Positions 9,501 to 18,452 of a stretch of 64,000 nt of DNA are shown piece after piece (positions within the stretch are counted from its first letter, which is position 1; the number at the start of each line of letters is the position of its first letter). The translations under genes and the position numbers were made by a program. This DNA comes from Fumia sp045615345 (lineage in GTDB: Bacteria; Bacillota; Clostridia; Oscillospirales; Ruminococcaceae), in NCBI GenBank assembly GCA_045615345.1, contig JAZLER010000011.1, forward strand, positions 69,017-133,016, given 5' to 3'. A model generated the notes under the pieces. That model had not been told where the DNA came from and searched no databases. It worked only from the letters and a program-made list of their open reading frames with translations.

Positions 9501-9657
9501 TTTCTTTACGCCAAAGTCCGGTCTTTTCAACAACTGTTTTTGCGACTATTGTTTTTCCGAGACCAACCTCATCAGCTAAGAGAACTCTATTATGTCCCTT
9601 CTTAAACAATTCAACAATACGATTTGCAGTAGCTTCCTGAAAATCTTTAGCAATCAT
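6553..9657 (-). CDS. SNF2-type superfamily 2 helicase/translocase
   Basis: 1034 residues. Motif I is LLADEVGLGKT (about 26-36) and motif II is MDEFQRF (about 261-267), a DEFQ variant of the DEAD box. The C-terminal half has the helicase-C pattern (VLITTSVGQEGLDFHLYSRKIVHWNLPHNP, then DLEQREGRINR), with the arginine-finger motif VI intact. This is typical of large Rad54/SNF2-like ATPases that move along duplex DNA in restriction-like systems such as DISARM. The start overlaps the stop of the upstream PLD gene (ATGA-type, 4 bases), so the two are translationally coupled. The long insertion between motifs I and II (about 220 residues) is unusual for short SNF2 proteins. Confidence 0.85.
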   Translation of the reverse strand: MIAKDFQEATANRIVELFKKGHNRVLLADEVGLGKTIVAKTVVEKTGLWRKEINDPEYVVVYICSNAGIAEQNCSKLGIAKENRVSISEGRLSMQHLMLAESKKNGNVRLIPMTPATSFQIRSGAGTAPERALAFLLLDMCRMCGGYHEELSLLLRTRFIESQNSWDWYVSNQRWRINSLVSRKQYLSEMKELLEQYLKPELVSEIKSACRKIRKNIDELSRKADLEGIISWQRQKEIINQIRYCFAQISLGMLNPDLVIMDEFQRFRDLIEIDEDDHSDGALLSKKFLRDNKESCILLLSATPYKPYSTLSELTDGEETHLQGFMRVMDFLMNEQKENEEFHTVWETYSEHLSEIQGENLSVLISAKKDAEDSLYNHMCRTERRNSAIINTEKAGFIPVDNLSAANVKCYIELQRVIKDMGLGNFPIEYIKSAPFLMSFMNYKIKEKIDNVLKGEKFGITSDERSKYIRSMPTAFLKRSHINAYQPLPDTNARLNILFNEIFEAKGSKKGNPELLLWIPPSNKYYNAGAKSVFERCEGYSKTLVFSSWEMVPRALSTLVSYESERLVNRKIVNKSEEQKSYYAVPEETDFVDTENSKASKRGKTRYLIREQRELVTYPSIWLAQKYDYAKCYGYEIGELKKEIKKQIKEDLLEVEQDTKLSRGNLGARQILLLLKYMDEKTLGNVSLPERLPSDETIDILVNMAIGSPAICLFRALSEIDDENQRRSLSQECCDKSFVSMFNRPESRSIMDAIFEGKKDSGDEVHFDLVFRYCVDGNFQAMLDEFKFALGVSGEDFVTAINSSFLQTSNLPYASQEYYKASFTERPMKRAPRLRVHFAAGYFDAKTNDKTIQRVNNIRNAFNSPFRPFVLITTSVGQEGLDFHLYSRKIVHWNLPHNPIDLEQREGRINRYMCHAIRQNVAANEESYDWKEKFDQTREKYGSGFSEMVPYWCLPDNYPYKYQIERIVPMYPFSQDKTKYDRLINVLALYRLTLGQPRQEEMINILNREDLTNEQIEELFFDLSPYSKKQKQQE

Positions 9658-11462
9658 TTCCGACGTTTCTCCTTTCTTCCTGCAGCCGACATAAACAAAT
9701 CTAACAGCTGCCTGAATTCTTCACCAATCACTTCATTTTCCAACTTTTCAACAACTTCATACATAGCATCAAATCGCTCCGGATTCTCCGCTGCTGCACG
9801 AAGCATTTTTTCATATATGTCCGGTTCTATGTTAAAACCATAGCCTTGATTATAGCCAACTTCACCCGACTCACTCGCAAGCATCTCCTCGATTCCTACG
9901 GTATCATAAAAATCCTCATCGAGCAAATAACGCATATATGTCATAAACATAGGACGATTTTTAATAATGTCATTAAATATAGCATCTTCTCGCTCCTGCT
10001 CCGGCATATTTAAAACATTAAGTCTAACAAGGCAATCACAACCGCCTCTTGAAATAATAAACATATTGCTCAAATTATTAAGTGCAATATCTTCAAAAAT
10101 CACTTCTTTGGTTAATGGCTTTGCACTTGTTTTTAAGTAAAATGGTCTTATTATAACATCAGCGTAAGCCGTTTCAGAATGTACTATTAATGAGAATTTC
10201 CCACCATTTGAAATAACCTCAGCGGAAGTTATCGAGTATATTTCTTCTCTGAAATCAACGGTTTCTGCATCAGATTCCGTTAACTTTTCATCGAATGAAA
10301 GCATTTTAACAAATGGGCTTTCATTTTCGGGAATAAAATCACTTTTCACTCTCTGGTAACTTGTATAACGGCTCTTGTACGATAATTCCAATAAAAATTC
10401 TACATTGTTATTGAATGCGTTATGCGATGCATTTAATGAACCGATATACAGTTTGTGGGGTTCTCCATATTTTTCTGTATAATACACCTTGGCATGAATA
10501 TCACGGTCAGCAAAACCGTAACTTTCATTATCCTCTAATGCGTCGTTGCTACTGAACACCGGATCAACAATCCAAATTCCATCATCGGAATTATTATTAA
10601 ATGCGTTAAATATTCGCTTCGTCACGGAAGTTTCTCTCGTTATAAGACATCTTCTTTCAGGCGTGCGCTTTCCATACAGTATAGCCATAATAGTACTTTC
10701 TGAAAGGAACGGAGAAACAACAAGCAATGAATCACAATTTTCAAACAAGCTATTTGCCGTTTTCAAGTTCCTTCTTGCCGGGATTCTTTCGATACCATTC
10801 TCCGACTTACCATATATACCAAACGGATGAAATTTATAATCATCAAAGCAGTCAAAAAGCTCAAATTCTTCAACATGCATAAAGTTATTTATAAGTTCAT
10901 TTAAGTTGTTTTTCTTATCATCAAATTGTGATACAAACTGAAGCATATCTGCTAAGGGCTGATTTTTAGAATTTTGCTTCTCTCCAACAAATCCCACCAT
11001 TTCTACAGCCATATCCATACTCTGATCAAAAGTTAGGTTTCTGCTCATGACAATAACCTTAATAAGAATTCGGTCATCTACAGTATTACGGTATTGAACA
11101 ACCCATATTTTCGGATGGAAATTATATTTGAAATTCGGCATTCTGACTTCATGAATACAGTCTTCCATCAAAGCAAACAATCTACTTTCACTTTTAGGAA
11201 CTTTTATGCAACCTGCGTTACAAAAAACAGACAGTTTTTTGCCGGTTCTTCTGATGGCTTCCAATACGTACAACGGATTATTTCTTTGGCTGGAAGTCAT
11301 TTCACCTCTCATACCAAGGCACAGCGGTATACCTAACAGCGCCTCCATATCAAGCGAATATGTGAGACAAACGGCCTGGTCTAATTCATATTCAATATCT
11401 TCAATAAGTAAATTTCCATAATCTACTCTATTGGCGCTCTGATCAAATCTACGTTTAGCCAT
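9654..11462 (-). CDS. Phospholipase D-fold protein, probable nuclease
   Basis: 602 residues with two HKD-like sites: YNFHPKIWVV then SRNLTFD (around 115-145), and DIHAKVYYTE then GSLNASHNAF (around 320-350). Two HxK...(S/G)xN motifs make one PLD-family active site; in defence loci such proteins usually cut DNA. It overlaps the upstream DUF6361 gene by 8 bases and the downstream helicase gene by 4, so the three are produced together. The DUF6361 / PLD / SNF2 order recalls DISARM-type logic (PLD plus helicase), but the DUF1998 partner of DISARM is not present in the window. Confidence 0.8.
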   Translation of the reverse strand: MAKRRFDQSANRVDYGNLLIEDIEYELDQAVCLTYSLDMEALLGIPLCLGMRGEMTSSQRNNPLYVLEAIRRTGKKLSVFCNAGCIKVPKSESRLFALMEDCIHEVRMPNFKYNFHPKIWVVQYRNTVDDRILIKVIVMSRNLTFDQSMDMAVEMVGFVGEKQNSKNQPLADMLQFVSQFDDKKNNLNELINNFMHVEEFELFDCFDDYKFHPFGIYGKSENGIERIPARRNLKTANSLFENCDSLLVVSPFLSESTIMAILYGKRTPERRCLITRETSVTKRIFNAFNNNSDDGIWIVDPVFSSNDALEDNESYGFADRDIHAKVYYTEKYGEPHKLYIGSLNASHNAFNNNVEFLLELSYKSRYTSYQRVKSDFIPENESPFVKMLSFDEKLTESDAETVDFREEIYSITSAEVISNGGKFSLIVHSETAYADVIIRPFYLKTSAKPLTKEVIFEDIALNNLSNMFIISRGGCDCLVRLNVLNMPEQEREDAIFNDIIKNRPMFMTYMRYLLDEDFYDTVGIEEMLASESGEVGYNQGYGFNIEPDIYEKMLRAAAENPERFDAMYEVVEKLENEVIGEEFRQLLDLFMSAAGRKEKRRK

Positions 11463-12681
11463 TGTCTCTCTCCAACCCCTTTAAAATATCTTCAATTATA
11501 ACCTGAGCGGTATTATGCCTATAATTCATAGGTGTGGACTGTATTGGCTGATACGGATAGTCTTTGCCTATTTTTGCTTTTCCTTTTTTACAAAATCTTT
11601 CTCTGTCCCTGATAAGTCTTTTTTCTTCATCCGAGCAAGCGTCAGAATTATTAGTCATCACGACTTTTTCAAAATCAAAAAGGAATTTGTTTAATGCCGC
11701 TTTATAATGCTCGTGGTTTCTTACCAATTTAAGTATTTCCTCTCTATGTGGAATTCCGCAAGTTTGATGCTTCCACTCAGAATACTTATCTTCTAAGTAT
11801 TGTTTTTGTTCCTCGGTTGCATTATCTCCGCCATTTTCAAAAAACAATAGATTATATACAATGTATGCACCATAAATAAAATCAGCAAATTCCTTTGCCA
11901 ATTCTATATTGTACGACAAGATTGACGGCATATTACTCTGAATCTCAACATCCGAAAACGCTGTTTCAGCATAGCTCTGCTTATTTTTCAAACAGTACTC
12001 CATTAATGTGTTTTTCATAATCAGAGGCCGCTTGAACTGTTCCATAAGATACATTGCTTCTCCTTTTGTTAAATGCAATGTGGGATTGGAGATATAATCA
12101 TCTATATTCTGCTTGCAAGGGGTATTGAATAACGAGAACCCGTTAAGACCTGCATCTTCAGCATCTCCTCCAGCTTCATCAGATTCATATTTAATCGATG
12201 TATTCTGATTTTTTCTGTTATAACTTGCAACAGCCGAGCAAGCATCGTCGAATGACAAATTAGGATGGCACAGTATTTCCGTGGTACGCATAGCATTCCA
12301 ATAAATCCTTGCAGGCTTCATTTTAACTGCTCTGTCTGATCGTCCACCAATGATACCGGATGCTTTTGTTCCGGTTTCCTCGTCGATAGCGCGACGCAAA
12401 GCTCTCGCAATTTTGTCCTGGTCAGAATCGATAAGCTTTCTTACCTCCATCATAGTTGTAAGCCCGCTTTTCATCGCTTTCTTAAATAATTCGGGAATCA
12501 AAATATAATATTTTGCTCGCGTATGCAACACAGATGTTCCTGGGTATAACAAATCAGAGATACTATCTCTAACAATACCAACGCCCAGTTCATCCACAGA
12601 GGATGGTTCGCCCAGTATTTTCAGCAGTTCTTTGATTGTATCTCTTTCTTGTCTTGAATAATCAATCCAGCCTAATTGCAT
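11455..12681 (-). CDS. DUF6361-family protein
   Basis: 408 residues. The beginning (LGWIDYSRQERDTIKELLKIL, SSVDELGVGIVRDSISDLLYPGTSVLHTRAKYYILIPELF) matches my recollection of DUF6361, a family of unknown function found beside PLD proteins and helicases. No catalytic motif is evident. It overlaps the Nudix gene upstream by 10 bases and the PLD gene downstream by 8, which strongly suggests a shared complex or pathway. The family name is from memory of the conserved N-terminus. Confidence 0.7.
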   Translation of the reverse strand: MQLGWIDYSRQERDTIKELLKILGEPSSVDELGVGIVRDSISDLLYPGTSVLHTRAKYYILIPELFKKAMKSGLTTMMEVRKLIDSDQDKIARALRRAIDEETGTKASGIIGGRSDRAVKMKPARIYWNAMRTTEILCHPNLSFDDACSAVASYNRKNQNTSIKYESDEAGGDAEDAGLNGFSLFNTPCKQNIDDYISNPTLHLTKGEAMYLMEQFKRPLIMKNTLMEYCLKNKQSYAETAFSDVEIQSNMPSILSYNIELAKEFADFIYGAYIVYNLLFFENGGDNATEEQKQYLEDKYSEWKHQTCGIPHREEILKLVRNHEHYKAALNKFLFDFEKVVMTNNSDACSDEEKRLIRDRERFCKKGKAKIGKDYPYQPIQSTPMNYRHNTAQVIIEDILKGLERDNG

Positions 12682-13067
12682 TGTGAAATTCCCTTCTTTA
12701 TTTTGGCTAATATCTCTGTATCCGCTGGGCAGAAGTTGTAGTTATCAATTTCTGATACGGTTATCCATTTGATGTCGTTGTGTTCGAGTTTTTTCGGAAT
12801 GCCTTCTGCGATAGTTGCATTGAATAAGGTTAAGTGTACTGTAATGTCAGGATATTCGTGCACTACGTCCATAAACGTATCGCCAACAGCGATAGTAACA
12901 GCAAGCTCCTCCTGACACTCACGGATGAGTGCCTGCTCTTTCGTTTCACCAGGGTCAACCTTTCCTCCAACAAACTCCCAAAGCAGTCCTCTAGCCTTAT
13001 CTGCGGGGCGCTGGCATATCATAAACTTATCGTTATCCCATATCAGTGCTGCAACTACTTCAATCAT
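12672..13067 (-). CDS. Nudix (MutT-type) nucleotide pyrophosphohydrolase
   Basis: 131 residues with a complete Nudix box GGKVDPGETKEQALIREC followed by QEEL (GX5EX7REUXEEXGU pattern). MutT-type enzymes hydrolyse (modified) nucleoside triphosphates. I chose the ATG at 13067 (MIEVVAALIW) because AAAGGA lies 9 bases upstream; an upstream ATG at 13091 is inside the previous gene. Sitting exactly between a DUF2075 protein and DUF6361, with overlaps on both sides, it may act on a nucleotide signal or modified precursor in the defence pathway. It may equally be a housekeeping passenger. Confidence 0.85.
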   Translation of the reverse strand: MIEVVAALIWDNDKFMICQRPADKARGLLWEFVGGKVDPGETKEQALIRECQEELAVTIAVGDTFMDVVHEYPDITVHLTLFNATIAEGIPKKLEHNDIKWITVSEIDNYNFCPADTEILAKIKKGISQCN

Positions 13068-13069
13068 AT

Positions 13070-15073
13070 TTATAATTCCTTTATTCCACACGATTTTAAG
13101 TATTCATAAATTCCATCGTAATAGGAAGCACTTCTAGTGGCGTCTTCTTCAGGGTTGACTCCTTTTGGAACAAAAATTATCATCCCCTGCCTTGAACGCG
13201 TTAGTAATACGCGGTAAGAGTTTTCTAAATAACGTTTTTGTTCGGGCTTGTTCCTTTTGTTCCATCTAGTTCCTCTAAATGTGTAGTGATCCCATCCGCC
13301 ATTTTTATGATTTCTCCTCAAATCGGCATCCCAGCAAACAATACCCCAATCGATTTCAAGGCCTTGTACTTTAAATTCACTTGCAACGATTTCAAGCATA
13401 TTAGAAGAACGCAGGTCATCACTTGGTGCTAAAAACCAGTTCTTAACATCAATTTCCGTCGAGACATATATGCCTTCTGGTTTCAAACGTTGTGCACTAC
13501 TACAAGCCATTACACCACATCTTTGTGAACCTCTAACCTGATTTTTAACCCACTTTTTTGCAAACTGAAAATCTCTTGTCAAATAAACCGGATAACGTCC
13601 AGATATGAAATCGTATATGTACTTTGCTTGCTCTGGATCGTTATCCAAAAGAGCATCTACAAATTGGCATTGTTTATCAGCCCTAAACGAACGTATCGAA
13701 GTTTTCAGATGAAACTCAGTAATCGAATGACACCTGTCACACCCAACTATCAAATCTTTATCTATATTCTTGTCTTCAACCTGGCTAAATATTTCAGGTG
13801 AATAGAATAACTCCCATTCAGGGAAATCATGTATTCCACACCTAAACCACTCATTTATACCAACTTCGCCATCATAAATATCTTGTCCTAATCCTACTAA
13901 GCAAATCATAACAGCCCACTCTTTATGGCGATCCATAATACTATATAACAATTTGGATTCACTCACAGCCATGATAGGATCGCTATACTTACGAGCCATT
14001 TTTTCTTGATTCCATACACGTTGAGCCTCGTCAAAAATCAAGATATTTTCTGGAGGCGGATTATTGAGATGTGCATTATCTTTTTTGAATGCATAACTAC
14101 TCTGTATCAAAGTATTTATTGCAGCTTCCGTTTTACTATTAAGTTGTTTCTTAGCCTTAACACTTCGTTTTAATGCCTCACGAAGCACCTCTACCAAAGG
14201 ACCGTTCCCTGATAAATATACACTTAGGTTTTCATTACCTTTATCAAGATTTTTAGCTACTACATCAAGTCCAACTAACGTTTTTCCTGCTCCAGGTACT
14301 CCCGTTACAAAACAGACACATTTCTTTTTATTTTTTTCTGCGTATAGTATAACCTCATTCAGTTTTGCTTCACATGCATTTATATTATCTTGTCCAGCTT
14401 CTGAATGAGCAATTTCGCTTAAATGATGAGAACTATATGCTTCTACAGCCGCGGCAATAATAGTTGGAGTCGGATAATACGGAGAATTGAACCATTTGTC
14501 AAAGTCAATCTCTCCATCATCGCCGTATAAATTTGATATTTCGGAAATTTTAGGAATCAATGTCTCTATATTTTCTCGTTGCAAATAGATTTGTTTATCC
14601 GGGTAACAATCAAGAGACTGCATTTTTTCGTAAGGGTTTGCATCTGTTGCAACTAAGATTGGGCACACATATAAATCTTCAGATTCTTTATGAAAGTTTT
14701 TAATGTCAATAGCATAATCTTCCGCTTGACGAGCATCATGAGCCTCAAACCCTTTACTGCCATTTTTAAATTCGATAGAAAAAACCATATGGCGTATTAA
14801 GAGAATGACATCTATTCTTTTGCCAAGACGAACGATATCATATTCAAAAATTATATCTCCTTCAATGCCATGACTTTCAAGCCTGTCTTGAAGCTCACTA
14901 ATTTGATTCTCCCAAGCCAGTTCCTGTTCGGAAGAAATATCAAATTTATGATGTTGGACAGCATGTCTCACCAATTGACCAACAACAGACTCTGATTTAT
15001 CCTTAATAAATCCAGGTATTGAGTTGCAATAGTATGCCTTTCCTGATTGCGTAGAAAATGTATATTTACTCAT
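13070..15073 (-). CDS. DUF2075 (Schlafen-like) helicase with N-terminal nuclease-like domain
   Basis: 667 residues. The N-terminal 110 residues contain RIDVILLI followed by FSIEFKNG, that is D88 and E101-x-K103, the spacing of a PD-(D/E)XK nuclease. Walker A is VTGVPGAGKT (256-265) and Walker B is ILIFDEAQRVW, followed by helicase-like elements (EIVASEFKVQGLEIDWGIVCWD, then NSYRVLLTRSRQGMIIFVP near the end). This is the DUF2075 family, related to the helicase part of Schlafen proteins and common in defence islands. It starts at an ATG with GAGGAG 5 bases upstream and its stop abuts the Nudix start. It is probably an ATP-driven DNA/RNA-cleaving component. Confidence 0.8.
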   Translation of the reverse strand: MSKYTFSTQSGKAYYCNSIPGFIKDKSESVVGQLVRHAVQHHKFDISSEQELAWENQISELQDRLESHGIEGDIIFEYDIVRLGKRIDVILLIRHMVFSIEFKNGSKGFEAHDARQAEDYAIDIKNFHKESEDLYVCPILVATDANPYEKMQSLDCYPDKQIYLQRENIETLIPKISEISNLYGDDGEIDFDKWFNSPYYPTPTIIAAAVEAYSSHHLSEIAHSEAGQDNINACEAKLNEVILYAEKNKKKCVCFVTGVPGAGKTLVGLDVVAKNLDKGNENLSVYLSGNGPLVEVLREALKRSVKAKKQLNSKTEAAINTLIQSSYAFKKDNAHLNNPPPENILIFDEAQRVWNQEKMARKYSDPIMAVSESKLLYSIMDRHKEWAVMICLVGLGQDIYDGEVGINEWFRCGIHDFPEWELFYSPEIFSQVEDKNIDKDLIVGCDRCHSITEFHLKTSIRSFRADKQCQFVDALLDNDPEQAKYIYDFISGRYPVYLTRDFQFAKKWVKNQVRGSQRCGVMACSSAQRLKPEGIYVSTEIDVKNWFLAPSDDLRSSNMLEIVASEFKVQGLEIDWGIVCWDADLRRNHKNGGWDHYTFRGTRWNKRNKPEQKRYLENSYRVLLTRSRQGMIIFVPKGVNPEEDATRSASYYDGIYEYLKSCGIKEL

Positions 15074-15162
15074 GACTACTCCTCATTTGTATATTGATAA
15101 TCAAACATGCAATTTTAATAATAAAAATGCATTCATATTTCATTACACATCATATCATTTTG

Positions 15163-18100
15163 TTATGTAATTTTAAAATATCCTTCTGAATAGTTTAAGA
15201 TTTTTGAATCTAATAATTCCTTAGGAATAACCTTTGAAACTAAATGATTGATTACCAAGAAAGAAAGTAGATTTGACTCATCAATAAAGTTAATACCGTT
15301 TTTTGAAAGCAAGTCATAAACAATATCATCTAAACGATTATAACTTGATTCTTTTGGTACTATAATTTCCTTATTGTATCTTCTATCCTTCATCACTGGT
15401 GAAACCAATCTAAAGCCCAAACCATATTTTTTAATTATAGAAACAAGTAAGAAAGTATTCCACTCATATTCTACTGACGGTAAGTTTTCAAAATCATTCA
15501 AACCAATCATAGACAAAAAACCTTGTGTTGAGACGTATGTATTCAACCAGTCAGCAACTTCACTCAATAGATCTTCTTTTATGTCAAAATCGCTAGAAAT
15601 AACATAAATATCCTCTGAAACTCGAATATAGTCTTTTTCCAACTCATAGAAAAGTAAATCTGCTGTAGTTTCAGACCAATGAACATCCTTAGAAATTTTG
15701 ATAAAATCACGTCGGCTTATTCGATTAGTTTCGCCTAACAGGTGAAGAGCAACATTTTTAGTGTTAATAGGATCAATAAAGCTATTCTTGCAAATATGAG
15801 GACGACTGAAACGATATGAGTTACTAAGAATACTTTGCAATACATAAAATAGATTAGTCGGAGTTGAAATTCCGTTTATCGATATGAATTCTGGATAGTG
15901 TTTTTTTACTTTTTCAAAAGCCAAACCATCACTACAATATCCCATAAAATGAAAGAAAACATCTTCTAATATTTCTGAAAGGAGATCTTTGTCGTTTGAT
16001 TTAATAGTCAAGTTGTTAAGTGAGTTATAACAATTATAATCCCATTGCAACAAATTATTTGAACTATTAACAGCATTAAATAGCATAATATCAGATAATC
16101 CGCGAATCTCCTGCTTTATCTCATCACGTGTTACAGCACGCCCCTTGTTTGATATAAATAAATCTATACGCTCCGAAAGGCTAAGCAAAGTTCCTTCTCC
16201 ATTTATTTTAACAATACAATCCTTTGTAAACTCATATTCATCATGATACAGATAAACTAATAACCCATGTAAACCGTGGTAATTTGTGATATCGGATGTG
16301 AATGCTAATACACCTTCGAATTCATTAAATATCTCAGTGAAATAAAGCTTTTTATATGGACTTTTATCAATATAATTCTTAATATCTTCTATCACTGATT
16401 TATCATAATTGATGTTTTCAATAAGTTTTGCTTTTCCCCTATCACAAGTAATAAGAAAACCAGATAATCGTGCAGCAATAGCACGATTTTGTTCAGGCAA
16501 ATCATAGTCACCAAATTCATTATGAAAAATCATACGAAGTTTATTTATATCATCGTCAGAATACAAATTGATACCATCTTTATAATATTTACCGATTAAA
16601 ATCATGCATAATCTAGCATATGACTGTCTGCTTAAGAAAACAAAATCACCATAAAAATGTGCTCCTATTTCAATTAAATAGTTTAAAAACGAATAAGCGG
16701 AAACAAATCCAAGACCAGATGCATTAAGCATTTCTTCAATTTGAGGTAACCTATCAAAGAAACTTATCCCGGCATCACCTATAAGTTCATCAGCAATTTT
16801 CCACAATTTAGATTCAATGCTTTTCATATCACCCTGCTTTTTAAGCACAAACATATCTGCAAAAGATAGGTACTCTAATGAACCAGATTGTTTAAGTAGA
16901 TACACTATAACAGTATCGTAAGCATTGTCATCAAAAAAATCCAAGACCTCTTGCATTGTAATATATGAAAGATTGTTTCTTATCATATATTGTTCAACAA
17001 TTGAAGTCAGTAATGGCGAAAATTCTCTATAAAATTTAGATTCAATTTGTCGAACTCGCTCTCTTGTTATTCCATAATCGTCAGCAATTACCTGTAATGT
17101 TTTATTATTAGCTCTTTCAATGTATATATCGAATTCACGATTACCTTTATGTTCATCTAATTTTTCTGTGGCAATTGTCAAAAGTGATTTCTCAAAAATC
17201 TTGATTTTTTCAAAAAATTCAAGTCCTTTCATCCTACCAAATATTTGAACCAACTTACCGACATTTATATTTCTTAAATCGCCTATTTTAGAATATCCAT
17301 TTTCAATAAATTTAGAATTGTTTTTTGAAGATATTCCAGCTACTCGCAGATATGAAATGTCTAAATCAACATTACTTAAGTCAATATTAATTGATGGAGA
17401 TGAGTTAACACCAATAACATCTGTATTCAAAGGATTTAAACTCATTTCTCTTAACAAAATATGATATTTTGTTTTTATAGCATTTACTTTTTCACTCGAA
17501 AATCCTGGTTTATCGATTAATATAGAAAAATCGAAACCTTCAAGATCAGATAATGTTGTTTTACCATTTTTTTCACAAAATTTCACAAATGAACGATATG
17601 CATTATCAGAAAAAAGCGAAGCTATATTACAGGTAAGCGCACTTGTTTTAACCTGTGGATTAGAAGATTTTAGCAATGTCATAATTTCTTCAAATGTCTT
17701 TTGACCCATATTTTTCAACGAACGCAAATCATTATATTTAACATATTCAAGAACAGCTCCAATGGTGTAAAGCTTATTGCGCATAAAAATATTTTTTGCT
17801 CTTACACTAAGACCATCTATTTCTAATACAGATAACGATGGATCTGTGCAGTGGTTACTTTCATTATTTTCCATTTTTACCTCTTCGTTCATTGTAGAAT
17901 TATTACTCGAACAATCATGACAACCGTAATATAAAGCAATTTTGTCATTTATGATATTTAAAAGCTTACACCATTCATCTTTAGACATGTTTGCAACAAT
18001 ATCCTCGTTAAAAACAAAAACAAGTTTATTGCTTGAATTATGCTTTAAAAATAGATAACCTTTTTCGTTTATCACCTTAAATGGCTGACTTTTAATAACT

Positions 18101-18432
18101 GCAAACACGTCATACTCTGACGAATTCTCAATTTCGGAAATGCGTGTATCAACGTCATAGTCTGGTTCTAACCCCAAGTTTTTTCTGTTGACATAATAAT
18201 TCATAATTGCTGAAATGACTTTTGAAACTGTTGCTTCGCTTCCATCTAATATTGTTTCAATAATATACTTGAGAAGCAACAATTTATATGATTTCTGGTA
18301 TCCAGCCAAACTGTTCGGAGCGCCAATATAAGAAATAAAACTTGATTTTGTTGCATTAAACAATGCCGAACAATTAGTACAAGCACTAAGTGTGGTATCA
18401 ACTATTTCACAGCCACAATTAAAACATTTCAT
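15163..18432 (-). CDS. Giant protein with zinc ribbon, RpoA-CTD-like and sigma-4-like domains
   Basis: 1089 residues. Order seen: zinc ribbon CFNCGC...CTNCSALF (3-25); helical part; an RNA-polymerase alpha-CTD-like helix-hairpin-helix segment (LSVLEIDGLSVRAKNIF ... LRSLKNMGQKTFEEIMTLL, about 200-255); then a sigma region 4-like helix-turn-helix (TLQVIADDYGITRERVRQIE, about 445-464). About 600 residues of unrecognised helical sequence follow. The combination is normally split between RNA polymerase alpha and sigma factors. A DNA-binding or transcription-hijacking role is therefore possible, but the long C-terminus is unexplained. GGAGGG sits 7 bases before the ATG. It lies in the middle of the gene train, 20 bases after DUF6339 and 89 bases before DUF2075. 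Confidence 0.7.
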   Translation of the reverse strand: MKCFNCGCEIVDTTLSACTNCSALFNATKSSFISYIGAPNSLAGYQKSYKLLLLKYIIETILDGSEATVSKVISAIMNYYVNRKNLGLEPDYDVDTRISEIENSSEYDVFAVIKSQPFKVINEKGYLFLKHNSSNKLVFVFNEDIVANMSKDEWCKLLNIINDKIALYYGCHDCSSNNSTMNEEVKMENNESNHCTDPSLSVLEIDGLSVRAKNIFMRNKLYTIGAVLEYVKYNDLRSLKNMGQKTFEEIMTLLKSSNPQVKTSALTCNIASLFSDNAYRSFVKFCEKNGKTTLSDLEGFDFSILIDKPGFSSEKVNAIKTKYHILLREMSLNPLNTDVIGVNSSPSINIDLSNVDLDISYLRVAGISSKNNSKFIENGYSKIGDLRNINVGKLVQIFGRMKGLEFFEKIKIFEKSLLTIATEKLDEHKGNREFDIYIERANNKTLQVIADDYGITRERVRQIESKFYREFSPLLTSIVEQYMIRNNLSYITMQEVLDFFDDNAYDTVIVYLLKQSGSLEYLSFADMFVLKKQGDMKSIESKLWKIADELIGDAGISFFDRLPQIEEMLNASGLGFVSAYSFLNYLIEIGAHFYGDFVFLSRQSYARLCMILIGKYYKDGINLYSDDDINKLRMIFHNEFGDYDLPEQNRAIAARLSGFLITCDRGKAKLIENINYDKSVIEDIKNYIDKSPYKKLYFTEIFNEFEGVLAFTSDITNYHGLHGLLVYLYHDEYEFTKDCIVKINGEGTLLSLSERIDLFISNKGRAVTRDEIKQEIRGLSDIMLFNAVNSSNNLLQWDYNCYNSLNNLTIKSNDKDLLSEILEDVFFHFMGYCSDGLAFEKVKKHYPEFISINGISTPTNLFYVLQSILSNSYRFSRPHICKNSFIDPINTKNVALHLLGETNRISRRDFIKISKDVHWSETTADLLFYELEKDYIRVSEDIYVISSDFDIKEDLLSEVADWLNTYVSTQGFLSMIGLNDFENLPSVEYEWNTFLLVSIIKKYGLGFRLVSPVMKDRRYNKEIIVPKESSYNRLDDIVYDLLSKNGINFIDESNLLSFLVINHLVSKVIPKELLDSKILNYSEGYFKIT

Positions 18433-18452
18433 ATATTAACCCTCCGGTAATT

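Noticed and set aside
6553..12681. Classical DISARM system
   Set aside because: PLD and SNF2 proteins are present but no DUF1998 protein or drmA-type helicase is seen.
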